Below are positions 46,598 through 56,761 of a DNA stretch of 64,000 bases, in pieces. Under the pieces are notes generated by a model that had not been told where the DNA came from, ran no database searches, and worked only from the letters and a program-made list of their open reading frames with translations. Location: contig CAJVYC010000008.1 in assembly GCA_913009205.1 (NCBI GenBank), forward strand, positions 31,531 to 95,530, written 5' to 3'. The position numbers were made by a program, and so were the translations under genes. This DNA is from an uncultured Fluviicola sp. Lineage in GTDB: Bacteria; Bacteroidota; Bacteroidia; Flavobacteriales_D; Crocinitomicaceae. The stretch's first letter is position 1. Each line of letters begins with the position of its first letter.

Positions 46598-46931
46598 CGC
46601 GAATTTTTTTTGTTAAGGGTTTATAAACCAAATCTAAAGAGTGGTATATCAACTCAAAGAGAAGTTGATTGGGCACATCTGACTTTACCGTAACCGTATT
46701 CCAGTGTTTTTTGTTCATGTGAAGCCCCGCTTTTATAGCGCTATATGTTTCACGAAGCTCTAAACTTCGTTCAGGATCACAATTTAGGTTTATAGATGCG
46801 AAAAGTTTGATTCCGGCTGGAGCAAACAGTTTTCCGCCTATTTTAAAAACAATGGTATTCTGGTCGAATGAAAATGATTCTGTTACTCCATGTTTTGATA
46901 GACAATAGTCTCTAAAGCTTTCAAAATTCAT
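46587..46931 (-). CDS. MmcQ/YjbR family protein
   Basis: 114 residues with the CyaY-like fold family pattern: FRDYCLSKHGVTESFSFDQN, then VFKIGGKLFAPAG, then GLHMNKKHWNTV and LIYHSLDLVYKPLTKK. YjbR-type proteins have been suggested to bind DNA but the function is not settled. Probably cotranscribed with the S4 gene because of the overlap. Confidence 0.88.
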   Translation of the reverse strand: MNFESFRDYCLSKHGVTESFSFDQNTIVFKIGGKLFAPAGIKLFASINLNCDPERSLELRETYSAIKAGLHMNKKHWNTVTVKSDVPNQLLFELIYHSLDLVYKPLTKKIRDGL

Positions 46932-47047
46932 AAGATCTATTGAATATCACTCATTTTGTCTATCAATTAAGATCATACACGATGATTGACGTTATTCCGT
47001 TCGTCTCGAAACATTATAGCGTTAAGAGTCCAATCCCTTGATTAGCT

Positions 47048-48154
47048 CTAGTGAATCCCTGGAGCATCCTCTTGTCTGCCTAGCTTATAAAGCATTTTTG
47101 CGTGACCTGACAGTGCTTCATAGAAGGTCTTATATGAATGATAAGGTAAGTTGTATTCAAAAGCCGTGTCTCTAACGATATCAGCAATCTTGCGGTAATG
47201 AACATGACAGATATTTGGAAAAAGGTGATGTTCTATCTGATAATTCAGCCCTCCTACATACCAAGAGAACAATCTTGCTTTTGGCGCAAAGTTAGCTGTG
47301 TTTCTAAGTTGATTGGCCGCCCAATCCAACTCTAAGTATCCTTTTTCATCAGGAGTTTCAAAAGTTGATCTTGGTATAACGTGCGCAGGTTGGAAAATTG
47401 CAGCCAACGTTAGTCCAGCAATAAAATGCATTAAGATAAAGCTCAATACTGTTATCCACCATGGAAGGCCTGAAAAGAACAATGGCAAACCAAGAGTAAC
47501 TGCTAAATAAAGCGTCTTTGTAGAAATCAGCGTCCATAGAAAGCGACTATTCGAAAGACCTTGAGTTTTAATCAAATCCTTCTTTTTGTATCGTTTCCAT
47601 TGTGAGTAGTCTTTTGTTGTGGCCCACATAATAGTCATCATTCCATATAAAAACCAAGCATAAATAAACTGAAACTTATGCCCCTTACGTAATTTTTGAG
47701 AGGGTGAAAATCGCATTAATGGATCAATCTCAATGTCCTCATCCATCCCACTTACATTGGTATACGTGTGGTGTAATACATTATGTTGTATTCTCCAGTT
47801 GACATCGCTTCCGCCAACCATCCACATCACCTTACCCACAAGTAAGTTCACATATTTGTTCTTTGAATAGGCGCTGTGATTAGCATCGTGCATTACGGAA
47901 AGACCAATTCCTGCCATTCCAAACCCCATTAAAGCCCACATGACAACAACAAGCCAGGTCGACTCCAAATAAGCAAGAATCAAAACAAATGGAACGGTGT
48001 ATAGAGAGATCATGAATATTGTTTTCAATACCATGTTTACATTTGCGTAACGAGAAATGCCGTTTTCTTTAAAGTAGGCTGCTACGCGCTTACGCAGCTC
48101 TTTATGAAAATCTTCCTTTTGGTTCTCTGCAAACTTTACTTTATTCAATTGCAT
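47048..48154 (-). CDS. Fatty acid desaturase (membrane, di-iron)
   Basis: 368 residues with about four membrane spans. Three histidine boxes: HDANHSA, HNVLHHTYTN and QIEHHLFP. The Gln in the third box is the mark of front-end (delta-5/6 type) desaturases such as the linoleoyl-CoA desaturase group. No cytochrome b5 domain is fused. It introduces a double bond into an acyl chain; position is inference. Divergent from ispG. Confidence 0.92.
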   Translation of the reverse strand: MQLNKVKFAENQKEDFHKELRKRVAAYFKENGISRYANVNMVLKTIFMISLYTVPFVLILAYLESTWLVVVMWALMGFGMAGIGLSVMHDANHSAYSKNKYVNLLVGKVMWMVGGSDVNWRIQHNVLHHTYTNVSGMDEDIEIDPLMRFSPSQKLRKGHKFQFIYAWFLYGMMTIMWATTKDYSQWKRYKKKDLIKTQGLSNSRFLWTLISTKTLYLAVTLGLPLFFSGLPWWITVLSFILMHFIAGLTLAAIFQPAHVIPRSTFETPDEKGYLELDWAANQLRNTANFAPKARLFSWYVGGLNYQIEHHLFPNICHVHYRKIADIVRDTAFEYNLPYHSYKTFYEALSGHAKMLYKLGRQEDAPGIH

Positions 48155-48289
48155 AATAATCTAAATAAGAAATTGGAACTACAAAAATAAGGCTTATTCT
48201 CCACTAAACGCTTTTTTTACCAAATAATGTGAACATGGTCATGTTAAACAGGCCCGATTTAAAAGTAAAAGCGCAAACATTTATTTGGC

Positions 48290-48297
48290 TATTTTTG
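48290..48297 (+). promoter_or_regulatory. Possible -7 promoter box of ispG
   Basis: TATTTTTG matches TAnnTTTG, 29 bp before the ATG. No clear -33 element. Confidence 0.4.
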
Positions 48298-48326
48298 TAC
48301 TTGTTTTAATTGCAACAATTTATTAA

Positions 48327-50258
48327 ATGTCACATCCTTCAGAATCCAAATACTGCCAAAATTTTTTAAATCGCGAAAGGTTTATTTCACGTGAAGTAAG
48401 TATCGGAAACATCGATTTCGGAAGCGAACATTCAATTCGTGTTCAATCAATGACAACAACGGATACTATGGACACAAAAGGTTCAGTAGAACAATCTATT
48501 CGGATGATTGAGTCTGGTTGCGAGCTCGTTAGACTTACTGCTCCAAGTAAAAAAGATGCCGAAAATCTGCGCGTTATTAAGGGTGAGTTAAATAAAAGAG
48601 GCTATTCAACGCCAATTGTAGCTGATATTCACTTTACTCCAAACGCTGCTGAGATTGCCGCTAAAATTGTTGAGAAAGTTCGAGTGAACCCAGGGAATTA
48701 CGCAGATAAAAAGAAGTTTGAAGAACTCGAGTATACAGATGTGACTTATGCTTCCGAACTTCTCAGAATTGAAGAAAAATTCACTCCTCTTGTTTTGATT
48801 TGCAAAGAACACGGAACGGCCATGCGAATTGGAACCAATCACGGCTCTCTTTCGGATCGAATTTTGAGCAGGTATGGTGATACGCCGGAAGGAATGGTGG
48901 AATCGGCAATGGAATTTCTGCGTATCTGCGAGAAGCACGACTACAAAGAAATAATACTTTCGATGAAAGCCAGCAATACCCTTGTAATGGTTCAAGCTTA
49001 TCGATTATTAGTCGCAACGATGATTAAATGTGGAATGAATTACCCTATTCACCTTGGAGTTACTGAGGCGGGAGATGGTGAAGACGGTAGAATTAAGTCT
49101 GCAGTTGGTATTGGCGCCTTATTAGAAGATGGAATTGGTGATACAATTCGTGTTTCATTAACCGAAGCGCCAGAAGCAGAAATGCCAGTGGCCAGAAAAT
49201 TATTGGACAAATTTAAACCAGAAAATCAATCCGTTTTCTCCCTCGATAAGAATGACAAACAACTCAATTACGATCCATTCTCATATACAAGAAGAGCGTC
49301 GAACGAGATTGAAAATATTGGTGGCCATCACGTCCCAGTTGTTGTTGCTGATTTAAGCACAATTGATACAATAAAACAGTCCCACCTTTTTGGTTTTGGA
49401 TACCAGTATTCCGTTCCTTTAGACAAATGGAACCTAACTGATTCAGCTGCGGATATTCTTTACATTGGATCGAAAGCAATTAACTTTGAGCTTCCTGGAA
49501 CAATTAAGGTTATTTGCGACTATGAGAACTGGAAAGAAAACTACCCGGAGAAAAACGGCTTTTTTCCAATCGTTAACAGTGATGACTGCAATCGTTTTAA
49601 TGAAAAAGATGTGTTCTTCGTGAAACATTCAGCCGAAAATAATAATGTTAATTATTTGAAGTCCTATCCAAATGCAATAGTTGTTCTTCAGACTCAATTT
49701 AACAACAGGCCACAGCTATACAGATACTTTAGACTGAATATTGCGAAAAAAGGTGTTAAAAACCCCATTATCCTAACTTGTGCACATAACGAATCAGACG
49801 AAGAATCGTTCCAGTTGTGGAGTTCTTCAGATCTTGGAGTCTCTTTTATAGATGGATTTGGGGATGGTGTTTGGCTCAGCGGAAATATTGGTTCACAATT
49901 AATCAATACAACTTCATTTGGAATTCTTCAAGCAACACGAACTCGAATTTCAAAAACGGAATACATCAGCTGTCCATCTTGCGGAAGAACATTGTTCGAT
50001 TTACAAGAAACAACCGGTAAGATCCGAGAAAAAACATCCCATCTAAAAGGATTGAAAATTGGAATTATGGGATGTATTGTAAATGGTCCCGGTGAAATGG
50101 CCGATGCCGATTACGGATATGTTGGAACCGGTCCAGGAAAAATTCATCTGTACAAAGAAAAAACCGTTATTCGAAAAAATGTTCCCGAGGCAGAAGCAGT
50201 TAATGCTTTAATCGATTTAATTCGTGAAAATGGTGATTGGATTGATCCGAAAATGTAA
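48327..50258 (+). CDS. ispG: 4-hydroxy-3-methylbut-2-en-1-yl diphosphate synthase (long form)
   Basis: Converts MEcPP to HMBPP in the MEP isoprenoid pathway using a [4Fe-4S] cluster. 643 residues, the long form with an inserted domain in the middle (about 300-530) as in Chlamydia, plants and many Bacteroidota. TIM-barrel start SIRVQSMTTTDTMDTKGSVE; cluster Cys in CPSCGRTLFD and the GCIVNGPGEMADADYG motif near the C-terminus. Monocistronic, divergent from the desaturase. Confidence 0.96.
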   Translation: MSHPSESKYCQNFLNRERFISREVSIGNIDFGSEHSIRVQSMTTTDTMDTKGSVEQSIRMIESGCELVRLTAPSKKDAENLRVIKGELNKRGYSTPIVADIHFTPNAAEIAAKIVEKVRVNPGNYADKKKFEELEYTDVTYASELLRIEEKFTPLVLICKEHGTAMRIGTNHGSLSDRILSRYGDTPEGMVESAMEFLRICEKHDYKEIILSMKASNTLVMVQAYRLLVATMIKCGMNYPIHLGVTEAGDGEDGRIKSAVGIGALLEDGIGDTIRVSLTEAPEAEMPVARKLLDKFKPENQSVFSLDKNDKQLNYDPFSYTRRASNEIENIGGHHVPVVVADLSTIDTIKQSHLFGFGYQYSVPLDKWNLTDSAADILYIGSKAINFELPGTIKVICDYENWKENYPEKNGFFPIVNSDDCNRFNEKDVFFVKHSAENNNVNYLKSYPNAIVVLQTQFNNRPQLYRYFRLNIAKKGVKNPIILTCAHNESDEESFQLWSSSDLGVSFIDGFGDGVWLSGNIGSQLINTTSFGILQATRTRISKTEYISCPSCGRTLFDLQETTGKIREKTSHLKGLKIGIMGCIVNGPGEMADADYGYVGTGPGKIHLYKEKTVIRKNVPEAEAVNALIDLIRENGDWIDPKM

Positions 50259-50424
50259 CATTTTAATCTAATCAGCTGTTTATGAGTTGTTTATGTGACA
50301 CAAACGCTCGGGCTCTCAAATCGCCTATCTCGAACACAGCCTACAATTAGTCGTTCGCGCTCTTTTACCTCGCCTAAATCGGCTTAAAACAGCATGCCGT
50401 TCGCTTAAACGACTCTTTTAAGTA

Positions 50425-52296
50425 TTATCTTCCTAGATAAACGAGTAAAACGGAAACGTCACTTGGAGTAACTCCACTAACTCTTGATGCTTGGCCAATT
50501 GTTGCTGGTTTCAATGAAGATAATTTTTCTTTCGATTCTGAACTCAAACTCGCCATTTTGGAATAGTCCAGGTCCGTTGGGATTTTCACTTCTTCAAGTC
50601 GACTCATTTTCTTAGCAACATCTTCCTCACGAGAAATATATCCCTCATACTTTAATTGAATTTCTGTTTGAGAAACAATTTCTGCATGTTGAGCTGTAAG
50701 ATTTACAGCAAGTGCTTTTGAATCTACACTCATTTCAAGGACCTCTTCCATTCCAATCCCAGGACGTGTAATTAGAGAGCTCAACTTTACTTGTTGTTTA
50801 ACAGGCGCGCTATTTTTTGATTCCAAAATAGGGTTTGCTATACTCGGAGCCACGCCCTCTTTAAATAGTGCCTTTTTCAGGTCAATTGTTCCTTGAACTT
50901 TAACCTCAACTTTTCTTAATGCTTCATCTGATGCCAGGCCGATCGCGTAACCAATTGGCGTCAGTCTTATGTCTGCATTGTCTTGCCTCAATAGAATTCT
51001 ATATTCCGCTCGGCTGGTAAACATTCGATAGGGTTCATCTGTGCCTTTTGTAATTAGATCGTCAATAAGGACCCCTATATAAGCTTCGCTTCTTGATAAA
51101 ATGAAGTCCCCTTCTCCATGCACCTTTCTGTGTGCGTTAACACCTGCCATTAAACCTTGACAAGCTGCTTCTTCATATCCCGTTGTTCCATTGATCTGGC
51201 CTGCGAAATATAGATTCTTAATTCGCTTTGTTTCTAACGTATGCTTTAACTGAGTTGGTGGAAAGTAATCGTATTCTATTGCGTAACCCGGTCTAAACAT
51301 CTTCACATTTTCAAACCCTGGAATAGTCTTCATTGCTTTCAACTGAACTTCCTCAGGCAACGATGTGCTAAATCCATTAACATAAATCTCAACTGTTCTC
51401 CAGCCCTCTGGCTCAACAAAAATCTGATGACGGTCTCTATCTGCAAATCGATTAATCTTATCCTCAATACTTGGGCAGTATCTTGGACCTGTTCCAGCGA
51501 TCGCTCCGTTAAACATCGGAGAACGATCAAAACCTTCTTTTAAATATTCATGTGTCTGCGGGTTCGTATAGGTAATGAAGCAAGAGCGCTGTTTGTTTAA
51601 GGGCTTCGTGTCTGTAAAACTAAACTTTGATGGGTTTTCGTCACCGAATTGTTCCTCCATCTTGCTATAATCTAACGACCTTCCATCAACACGTGGTGGT
51701 GTTCCGGTTTTCATCCGGCCTGCTTCAAAACCAAGCTCCGTTAATTCTTCTGTAATTCCTGTTGCCGCACCTTCACCCGCTCTACCTCCTCCGAACTGTT
51801 TTTCACCAAGGTGAATAAGTCCGTTTAAAAAGGTTCCGTTTGTAAGAACAACACTTTTCGCTTTAATTTCAACGCCAATAGCAGTTTTAACACCTACAAT
51901 TTTACCGTCCTCAATAATTAATCCTTTGCACATGTCCTGCCAGAAGTCAACGTTTTTGTTTCCTTCTAACATTAACCGCCACTCTTCGGCGAACATCATT
52001 CTATCGTTCTGAGTTCTTGGCGACCACATGGCGGGGCCTTTTGATTTGTTCAGCATTCTAAATTGAATCGCCGTTTTATCACTCACTATTGCCGAGCCTC
52101 CTCCAAGAGCATCAATTTCTCTAAGAATTTGCCCTTTAGCCACGCCGCCCATTGCAGGATTGCAACTCATCTGAGCAATCGTATTCATGTTCATTGTGAC
52201 CAACAACACTGAGCTCCCAAGTTTTGCTGCAGCATTTGCCGCCTCACAGCCTGCATGCCCTCCTCCAACAACTACAACATCATATTCTTTTAACAT
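50425..52296 (-). CDS. mnmG: tRNA uridine-5-carboxymethylaminomethyl modification enzyme MnmG
   Basis: FAD- and folate-dependent partner of MnmE. 623 residues, FAD-binding motif [20 protein letters not shown], then [38 protein letters not shown], and [13 protein letters not shown] with the catalytic Cys. Full length for the family. A parS-like site lies 8 bp upstream of its ATG, and mnmG (gidA) is an origin-proximal gene in many bacteria. Upstream on the same strand are ybeY and the RsbW-like gene. Confidence 0.97.
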   Translation of the reverse strand: MLKEYDVVVVGGGHAGCEAANAAAKLGSSVLLVTMNMNTIAQMSCNPAMGGVAKGQILREIDALGGGSAIVSDKTAIQFRMLNKSKGPAMWSPRTQNDRMMFAEEWRLMLEGNKNVDFWQDMCKGLIIEDGKIVGVKTAIGVEIKAKSVVLTNGTFLNGLIHLGEKQFGGGRAGEGAATGITEELTELGFEAGRMKTGTPPRVDGRSLDYSKMEEQFGDENPSKFSFTDTKPLNKQRSCFITYTNPQTHEYLKEGFDRSPMFNGAIAGTGPRYCPSIEDKINRFADRDRHQIFVEPEGWRTVEIYVNGFSTSLPEEVQLKAMKTIPGFENVKMFRPGYAIEYDYFPPTQLKHTLETKRIKNLYFAGQINGTTGYEEAACQGLMAGVNAHRKVHGEGDFILSRSEAYIGVLIDDLITKGTDEPYRMFTSRAEYRILLRQDNADIRLTPIGYAIGLASDEALRKVEVKVQGTIDLKKALFKEGVAPSIANPILESKNSAPVKQQVKLSSLITRPGIGMEEVLEMSVDSKALAVNLTAQHAEIVSQTEIQLKYEGYISREEDVAKKMSRLEEVKIPTDLDYSKMASLSSESKEKLSSLKPATIGQASRVSGVTPSDVSVLLVYLGR

Positions 52297-52303
52297 ACAC
52301 TAA

Positions 52304-52319
52304 TGTTTCACGTGGAACA
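52304..52319. promoter_or_regulatory. parS-like site 1
   Basis: TGTTTCACGTGGAACA matches the ParB-binding consensus TGTTNCACGTGAAACA with one mismatch, and this variant is itself used in other genomes. Located between mnmG and ybeY. Confidence 0.75.
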
Positions 52320-52366
52320 ATTAAACATATTCAACACACACAAAATTACAACACTTTTAGGTAAGA

Positions 52367-52792
52367 CTATGGTTCACGCGAAACTATCTGGGATAAATAA
52401 TGATTTTCTTTTTCACGCATTAATGCAGACTCCGAAACCAACTTATCCTCATAGCCGATTAAATGTAAAACGCCGTGAACCACAACCCTATTTAACTCTG
52501 TTTCACGTGAAACATTTAATTTGTCAGCGTTATCATTCACACGCTCAAACGATATAAAAAGATCTCCGGAGACCACACCTTCTTCTGTGTAGTCGAAGGT
52601 GATTATGTCTGTGTAATAATCGTGATTCAAATGCTCCTTATTCATCTTTAGCAGATAATTATCTGACGTGAAGACAAGCGACAAATCTCCTAGGTCTTTA
52701 CCTTCCGACTTGCACACCTTAGACAGCCATAACATAAAAAATTCTGGGTATAGATCCAAAGCCTCAATGTCCTCGTAAAAAATATTTAACAC
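52367..52792 (-). CDS. ybeY: Endoribonuclease YbeY (rRNA maturation factor)
   Basis: 141-residue zinc-dependent endoribonuclease involved in 16S rRNA 3' processing and ribosome quality control. The metal motif is HGVLHLIGYED (H-x3-H-x5-D form). N-terminal LSLVFTSDNYLLKMNKEHLN and DIITFDY fit the family. Its coding DNA contains a perfect parS sequence (encoding VSRET). Start overlaps the stop of the upstream RsbW-like gene by one base. Confidence 0.93.
   Translation of the reverse strand: MLNIFYEDIEALDLYPEFFMLWLSKVCKSEGKDLGDLSLVFTSDNYLLKMNKEHLNHDYYTDIITFDYTEEGVVSGDLFISFERVNDNADKLNVSRETELNRVVVHGVLHLIGYEDKLVSESALMREKENHYLSQIVSREP
52370..52385. promoter_or_regulatory. Degenerate parS-like site
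   Basis: TGGTTCACGCGAAACT differs from the parS consensus at three positions. In the last codons of ybeY, between the two stronger sites. Confidence 0.3.
52499..52514. promoter_or_regulatory. parS site 2 (perfect consensus)
   Basis: TGTTTCACGTGAAACA, a perfect 16-bp palindrome equal to the ParB-binding consensus. Inside ybeY, 180 bp from site 1. Confidence 0.85.
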
Positions 52793-53208
52793 TATGATTT
52801 GCTGAAATAGATGTTTACCTTTCTTCCTTCATCCTCATACTCGACGGCCTCAGCAAGAGATTTCATTAAGAAAATGCCCCTTCCATCCTCTTTTTCTATG
52901 TTGTTTGGAGATGTAGGGTCAGGCAAATTATTGTAATTAAAGCCTGCGCCATAGTCCTTAACACTAAAACAAAAATCTGTTTCTTTGTCGCCTACAAAAA
53001 GATCCACACTTAGGTCCGTCTTTTGTTGGTTTCCATGTATAATCGCGTTGTTCACAGCTTCTGTAACCGCAATCAACACGTTGCCATAATAATCTTCGTT
53101 GACATCTAAACGGTTGCACACTTCATCTATCAGAAGTTCTACTTTGTTTAATGATCTAAAATCCGATGGGATAGTTAAACTATCCACTACAACATAGCCG
53201 TTTTTCAT
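52792..53208 (-). CDS. RsbW/SpoIIAB-like histidine-kinase-type ATPase
   Basis: 138 residues. A GHKL ATPase domain with N-box ITEAVNNAIIHGNQQ, D-box VKDYGAGFNYNNLPD and G-box EDGRGIFLMKSLAE. Such proteins phosphorylate anti-anti-sigma (STAS) partners or act as anti-sigma switch kinases. No partner is visible next to it. Follows the DUF4175 gene and overlaps ybeY by one base. Confidence 0.88.
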   Translation of the reverse strand: MKNGYVVVDSLTIPSDFRSLNKVELLIDEVCNRLDVNEDYYGNVLIAVTEAVNNAIIHGNQQKTDLSVDLFVGDKETDFCFSVKDYGAGFNYNNLPDPTSPNNIEKEDGRGIFLMKSLAEAVEYEDEGRKVNIYFSKS

Positions 53209-53222
53209 ATAACACTAATCTC

Positions 53223-56200
53223 TTACAAGACTCTATTGAAATACTCGTTTGCTCTATCCTTATAATACTTCTTATAAACCGGGTCTACAGCACGTAACAA
53301 TTCAACTTGTCTAAGTTTCTCTTTGTTATACTCCTGAAACTTAATTTGGTTACTATAGTTTTCATTTTTACCCGGCTGAGACTCTCTTTTTTCTTCTAAA
53401 CCCCTCTCTGTCAAAGCTTTATCGCTTTCTAATAAGCGAGTTAAAATCTCTTGTTGTCGGTCAATCATATGGTTATTAAGCCTCTTGTTCACCAGGTCTT
53501 TTTCCTGATGTTCTAACTCTTCAATCAATGGATTCAACTTATTACCGTTCCCTGAGCCATCTTTATTTAATTCGTTTCTTATTTGCTCCAACGCTCTTCG
53601 AATTGCCGATTGCTCAGCAGCCATTTTAGCAATTTCTTTATTGCCTATTCCCATGCCGCCCGTTCCTGCACCTCCCGGTTTCTTTCTCTGACCAGGTTTG
53701 CCTCCTGGTTTTTTACCTCCTTCTGACTGACCCTTCTTCATTGCGTCGAGCTGCTTCTTTAACATCTCTTTCATCGACTCGCCAGACATTCCTTCTCCCG
53801 GTTTTGGGGAGCCTTTTCCGCCTGGCTTATTACAGCTACCAGAACCTGGTTTGGATTGATTTGCTTTGTTCTGCATATCCGCTAAACTCTCGTTCAACAT
53901 TAAAGCCAAGTTATTATAGCTTGTCATTACATACTGTTGATGAATCGTAAGGTCTCTTCTTCGTCGCTCATCTATGTCCTCCAAAGACAACTCATGATTT
54001 GAATTAATTTGGATTAGTTCTTTATCTATAAACTTAGCAATCTTTGGTTGACGCGTAGCTAATTCTAAAAGACTGTCTTGAACAATACGTGTGTCATCTA
54101 CAATTCGTCTTTGCATGCGGCTGTATTTAGAAAACGCAGGGTCATATTCTGAAACCCGTTCCAAGTCATTCATCGTTGACTCCTGGTCAAAACTTAATGC
54201 AACTAGACTTTCTAAAATATTTCGAAGCATCTCTATATCCTCTTGCTCCTGTTCAGTATTAGAATTATTTTGCGCTTCATCCATGTTTTTGGCCATCTCT
54301 ATCATCTTTTCAGCGGCGCCCTTTTGACTCTCTCCAGCCTTCTTTCCCTTGTTCTTGTCCATGCTCTCCTGAGCATTCTTCATGTCTTCTTCAACCTTAT
54401 CTCCTTGAGACTCTGGATCACCTAATTCCATCGGTGCATCAAGCTTCTTATTTAAACTGTCCAACGTTTTTAGGTCCTTTTGAATCTCCTTGAAGTCCTC
54501 TTTTATCTTTTTTTGCTTCGCCTTCTGCTCATCCGTTATGTTTTTCTCATCCTTAATGTCCTTAGCCAGCTCCTCTTCTTTTTTGGCAAGCTCCTCAAGC
54601 TGGTTTTCTATGTCATCAATTTTTTCATCGACTTGCATTTTCTTCAACATCTCAAGGCTTCTATCCAATTGGTTCTTCATTTCCTCCGAAGACATTTCCA
54701 GTTTATCTAGGTTTTCCTCTAACCCCTGTTCATCCTGCTCCTTCATTAACTTCTTAAGCTGATCTAAAAGGTCTTTTAATTCGTCGTCCATTAGCTCATC
54801 CAGCAAATCCTTGATAAGCTCCTGCTTCTCTAAGAATTCTTTATCCATTTCAGAAAGTTGATTCTTTTCCTCGGTACTGTTTTGTATTTTCTCCTGAAGT
54901 GATTCCAATTTATCCAACAAGCTCTTGTGGTCTTCTTGTAGCTGATTTACTTGGTTTTCTTTGTTCCAGCTCGACTGTTTCGATTTTAGTGTTTCCATTT
55001 TTAATCGATCCAAATCCTCTTTGAATTTCGCGGTTTTTTCCAATATATCCGTCAAATCATCCTTTACTTGTTCTTGTTCCTCGTCGCGCTTTTGAGCCAG
55101 CTCACCCAGAGTCGGCAACTTATATTCAAAGCTCATGCTTCGAGTTGACTTGCTTCCGTTCACGCCGTCATTGTCAGAGATAACAAAGTAATACTCAATT
55201 TTATCCTCCAATTTGACCTTCTCTCTTCTAAAGTCAACTGCAAAATTGAAAGGGGCCTCTGTTCCTAAAACCTTTCCAGCATTAATTGATTCCTTCCGAA
55301 TAGACCCGTCATTCGATGTGATTTTGTATTCAAACCGGAGCAACGACAGGCCGTGGTCATCATTTGTCATTCCTGAGAAATATCGAACACCGTCTTTTAT
55401 TGAGTCCTTAACCTCCTCAACTTGAATCACAGGAAATTCATCTTTAATTACGTCAATTTCAAAACGTGTTGTATCCGCTCTATTGTTGTACTTATTCTTA
55501 AGTATGATTCTCGCTTCGCTATCATTTTTAAACCCCTTTATAAAGCTAAAGCCATTCTTGGTGAACTTCTTTACGTCATTATTAATCCAAAACTCAGCGC
55601 CTTTACTGTTCTTTGCTAAAACGCTCCATGACACCATTGTTCCTTCAGGAATAACTAGATCTGCCGCATTCTCAATGACTTCATTGTCTATACCTAAATA
55701 ATTTGGATAAATTAACGTTGCTTGAAGCTTGCCAATCGCCGTTTTGGCAATTACATCAACCATGAATTTATCACTTTTATACTTCGTGTCATTTATGTTG
55801 GCTTCAAAGTTGAAAGAAATATCCTCCCTAACCTGAACTAGAGAGCCCGTAAATATGTTTTTCGTTGTCCGTTTTAATACGAATTTTCCTTGGTTCGATT
55901 TCACATAAACCTTTTCAGGAATATCCTTTCCAGTAAGCTCAACTTCAAACATGAAGTCCTCTCCTTCCTCAATTGGTTCGTTTTCTGAAATAAGTGAAAA
56001 CACAACCGGTGCTTCTGCAATATATTCTTGATTATAATTCAAAACTCTATCCGTTCCTTGCGTATAAACCTCAGGCTTAAAAACACCAAACAGAAACATA
56101 ACAAGTACAACGGGCAGGACAAAAACAGCATAGCGTCGATTCTCATTCAAATTAATTGCACTTGTAAATGGGATTAGATTCATCGCCGAGCTTCTCTGTT

Positions 56201-56597
56201 GTACGCTTGCATTAATCAACTCATAGTCAGACGATTTATCATCCATTCTGTCACTCAATTGAAGTGTGTTCAATAATCGGTCATCAATTATCGGAAAAAA
56301 CTTTCCGATAATTGATGACGCTTGATGCCGGTTAATACGATTGCCAAATGATTTAAGCCGTAATGATGGAATAAAAATGTACTTCCAAAGAATAAATAGA
56401 TTCACTCCGATAAAACCAAAAAACAAGGCCGCCCTAAATCCTGAGCCAAAGTGTCCAAAGAACTCTAGTGTTACAACGAATAAATAAGTGAATAGCAAAA
56501 CACCTATAAAAAGAATTAATCCCTTTATAATTTGGTTTTTATAGAACTTGCGAATAAACGCATCTATCTGTGATATTAATCTGTCAAAACTGCTCAT
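53223..56597 (-). CDS. DUF4175 family giant membrane protein
   Basis: 1124 residues. N-terminal transmembrane pair (IIKGLILFIGVLLFTYLFVV and AALFFGFIGVNLFILWKYIF) and a third span near 150-170 (YAVFVLPVVLVMFLFGVF). Then an extracytoplasmic beta-rich region, and about 500-880 a long Lys/Glu/Gln coiled coil. The C-terminal part has a Gly/Pro/Lys-rich stretch (NKPGGKGSPKPGEG, GQRKKPGGAG). This layout and length are those of DUF4175 proteins, conserved in Bacteroidota, function unknown. Start chosen at MSSFDRLISQIDAFIRK. Confidence 0.9.
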   Translation of the reverse strand: MSSFDRLISQIDAFIRKFYKNQIIKGLILFIGVLLFTYLFVVTLEFFGHFGSGFRAALFFGFIGVNLFILWKYIFIPSLRLKSFGNRINRHQASSIIGKFFPIIDDRLLNTLQLSDRMDDKSSDYELINASVQQRSSAMNLIPFTSAINLNENRRYAVFVLPVVLVMFLFGVFKPEVYTQGTDRVLNYNQEYIAEAPVVFSLISENEPIEEGEDFMFEVELTGKDIPEKVYVKSNQGKFVLKRTTKNIFTGSLVQVREDISFNFEANINDTKYKSDKFMVDVIAKTAIGKLQATLIYPNYLGIDNEVIENAADLVIPEGTMVSWSVLAKNSKGAEFWINNDVKKFTKNGFSFIKGFKNDSEARIILKNKYNNRADTTRFEIDVIKDEFPVIQVEEVKDSIKDGVRYFSGMTNDDHGLSLLRFEYKITSNDGSIRKESINAGKVLGTEAPFNFAVDFRREKVKLEDKIEYYFVISDNDGVNGSKSTRSMSFEYKLPTLGELAQKRDEEQEQVKDDLTDILEKTAKFKEDLDRLKMETLKSKQSSWNKENQVNQLQEDHKSLLDKLESLQEKIQNSTEEKNQLSEMDKEFLEKQELIKDLLDELMDDELKDLLDQLKKLMKEQDEQGLEENLDKLEMSSEEMKNQLDRSLEMLKKMQVDEKIDDIENQLEELAKKEEELAKDIKDEKNITDEQKAKQKKIKEDFKEIQKDLKTLDSLNKKLDAPMELGDPESQGDKVEEDMKNAQESMDKNKGKKAGESQKGAAEKMIEMAKNMDEAQNNSNTEQEQEDIEMLRNILESLVALSFDQESTMNDLERVSEYDPAFSKYSRMQRRIVDDTRIVQDSLLELATRQPKIAKFIDKELIQINSNHELSLEDIDERRRRDLTIHQQYVMTSYNNLALMLNESLADMQNKANQSKPGSGSCNKPGGKGSPKPGEGMSGESMKEMLKKQLDAMKKGQSEGGKKPGGKPGQRKKPGGAGTGGMGIGNKEIAKMAAEQSAIRRALEQIRNELNKDGSGNGNKLNPLIEELEHQEKDLVNKRLNNHMIDRQQEILTRLLESDKALTERGLEEKRESQPGKNENYSNQIKFQEYNKEKLRQVELLRAVDPVYKKYYKDRANEYFNRVL

Positions 56598-56731
56598 AGA
56601 CTATTGAAGTACTAACCAAGATACAATATTTTGCGTATCTAAAATCAAACTTAACGTTAATAAACAATACAATCGCATAGCGCTTATATTCTATTTTATC
56701 AATTCTGCGCTGCAAATAGAACCGTATTAGC

Positions 56732-56739
56732 TATCTTTG
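56732..56739 (+). promoter_or_regulatory. Possible -7 promoter box of gltX
   Basis: TATCTTTG matches TAnnTTTG exactly, 22 bp before the gltX ATG. This spacing would give a short leader, typical of Bacteroidota. Confidence 0.5.
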
Positions 56740-56761
56740 CGGCGAATAAACTTTGAATATT

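Noticed and set aside
54490..54762. Plus-strand open frames opposite the DUF4175 coiled coil
   Set aside because: Shadows of a Lys/Glu-rich coiled coil read backwards, giving Ser/Phe/Leu-rich nonsense.
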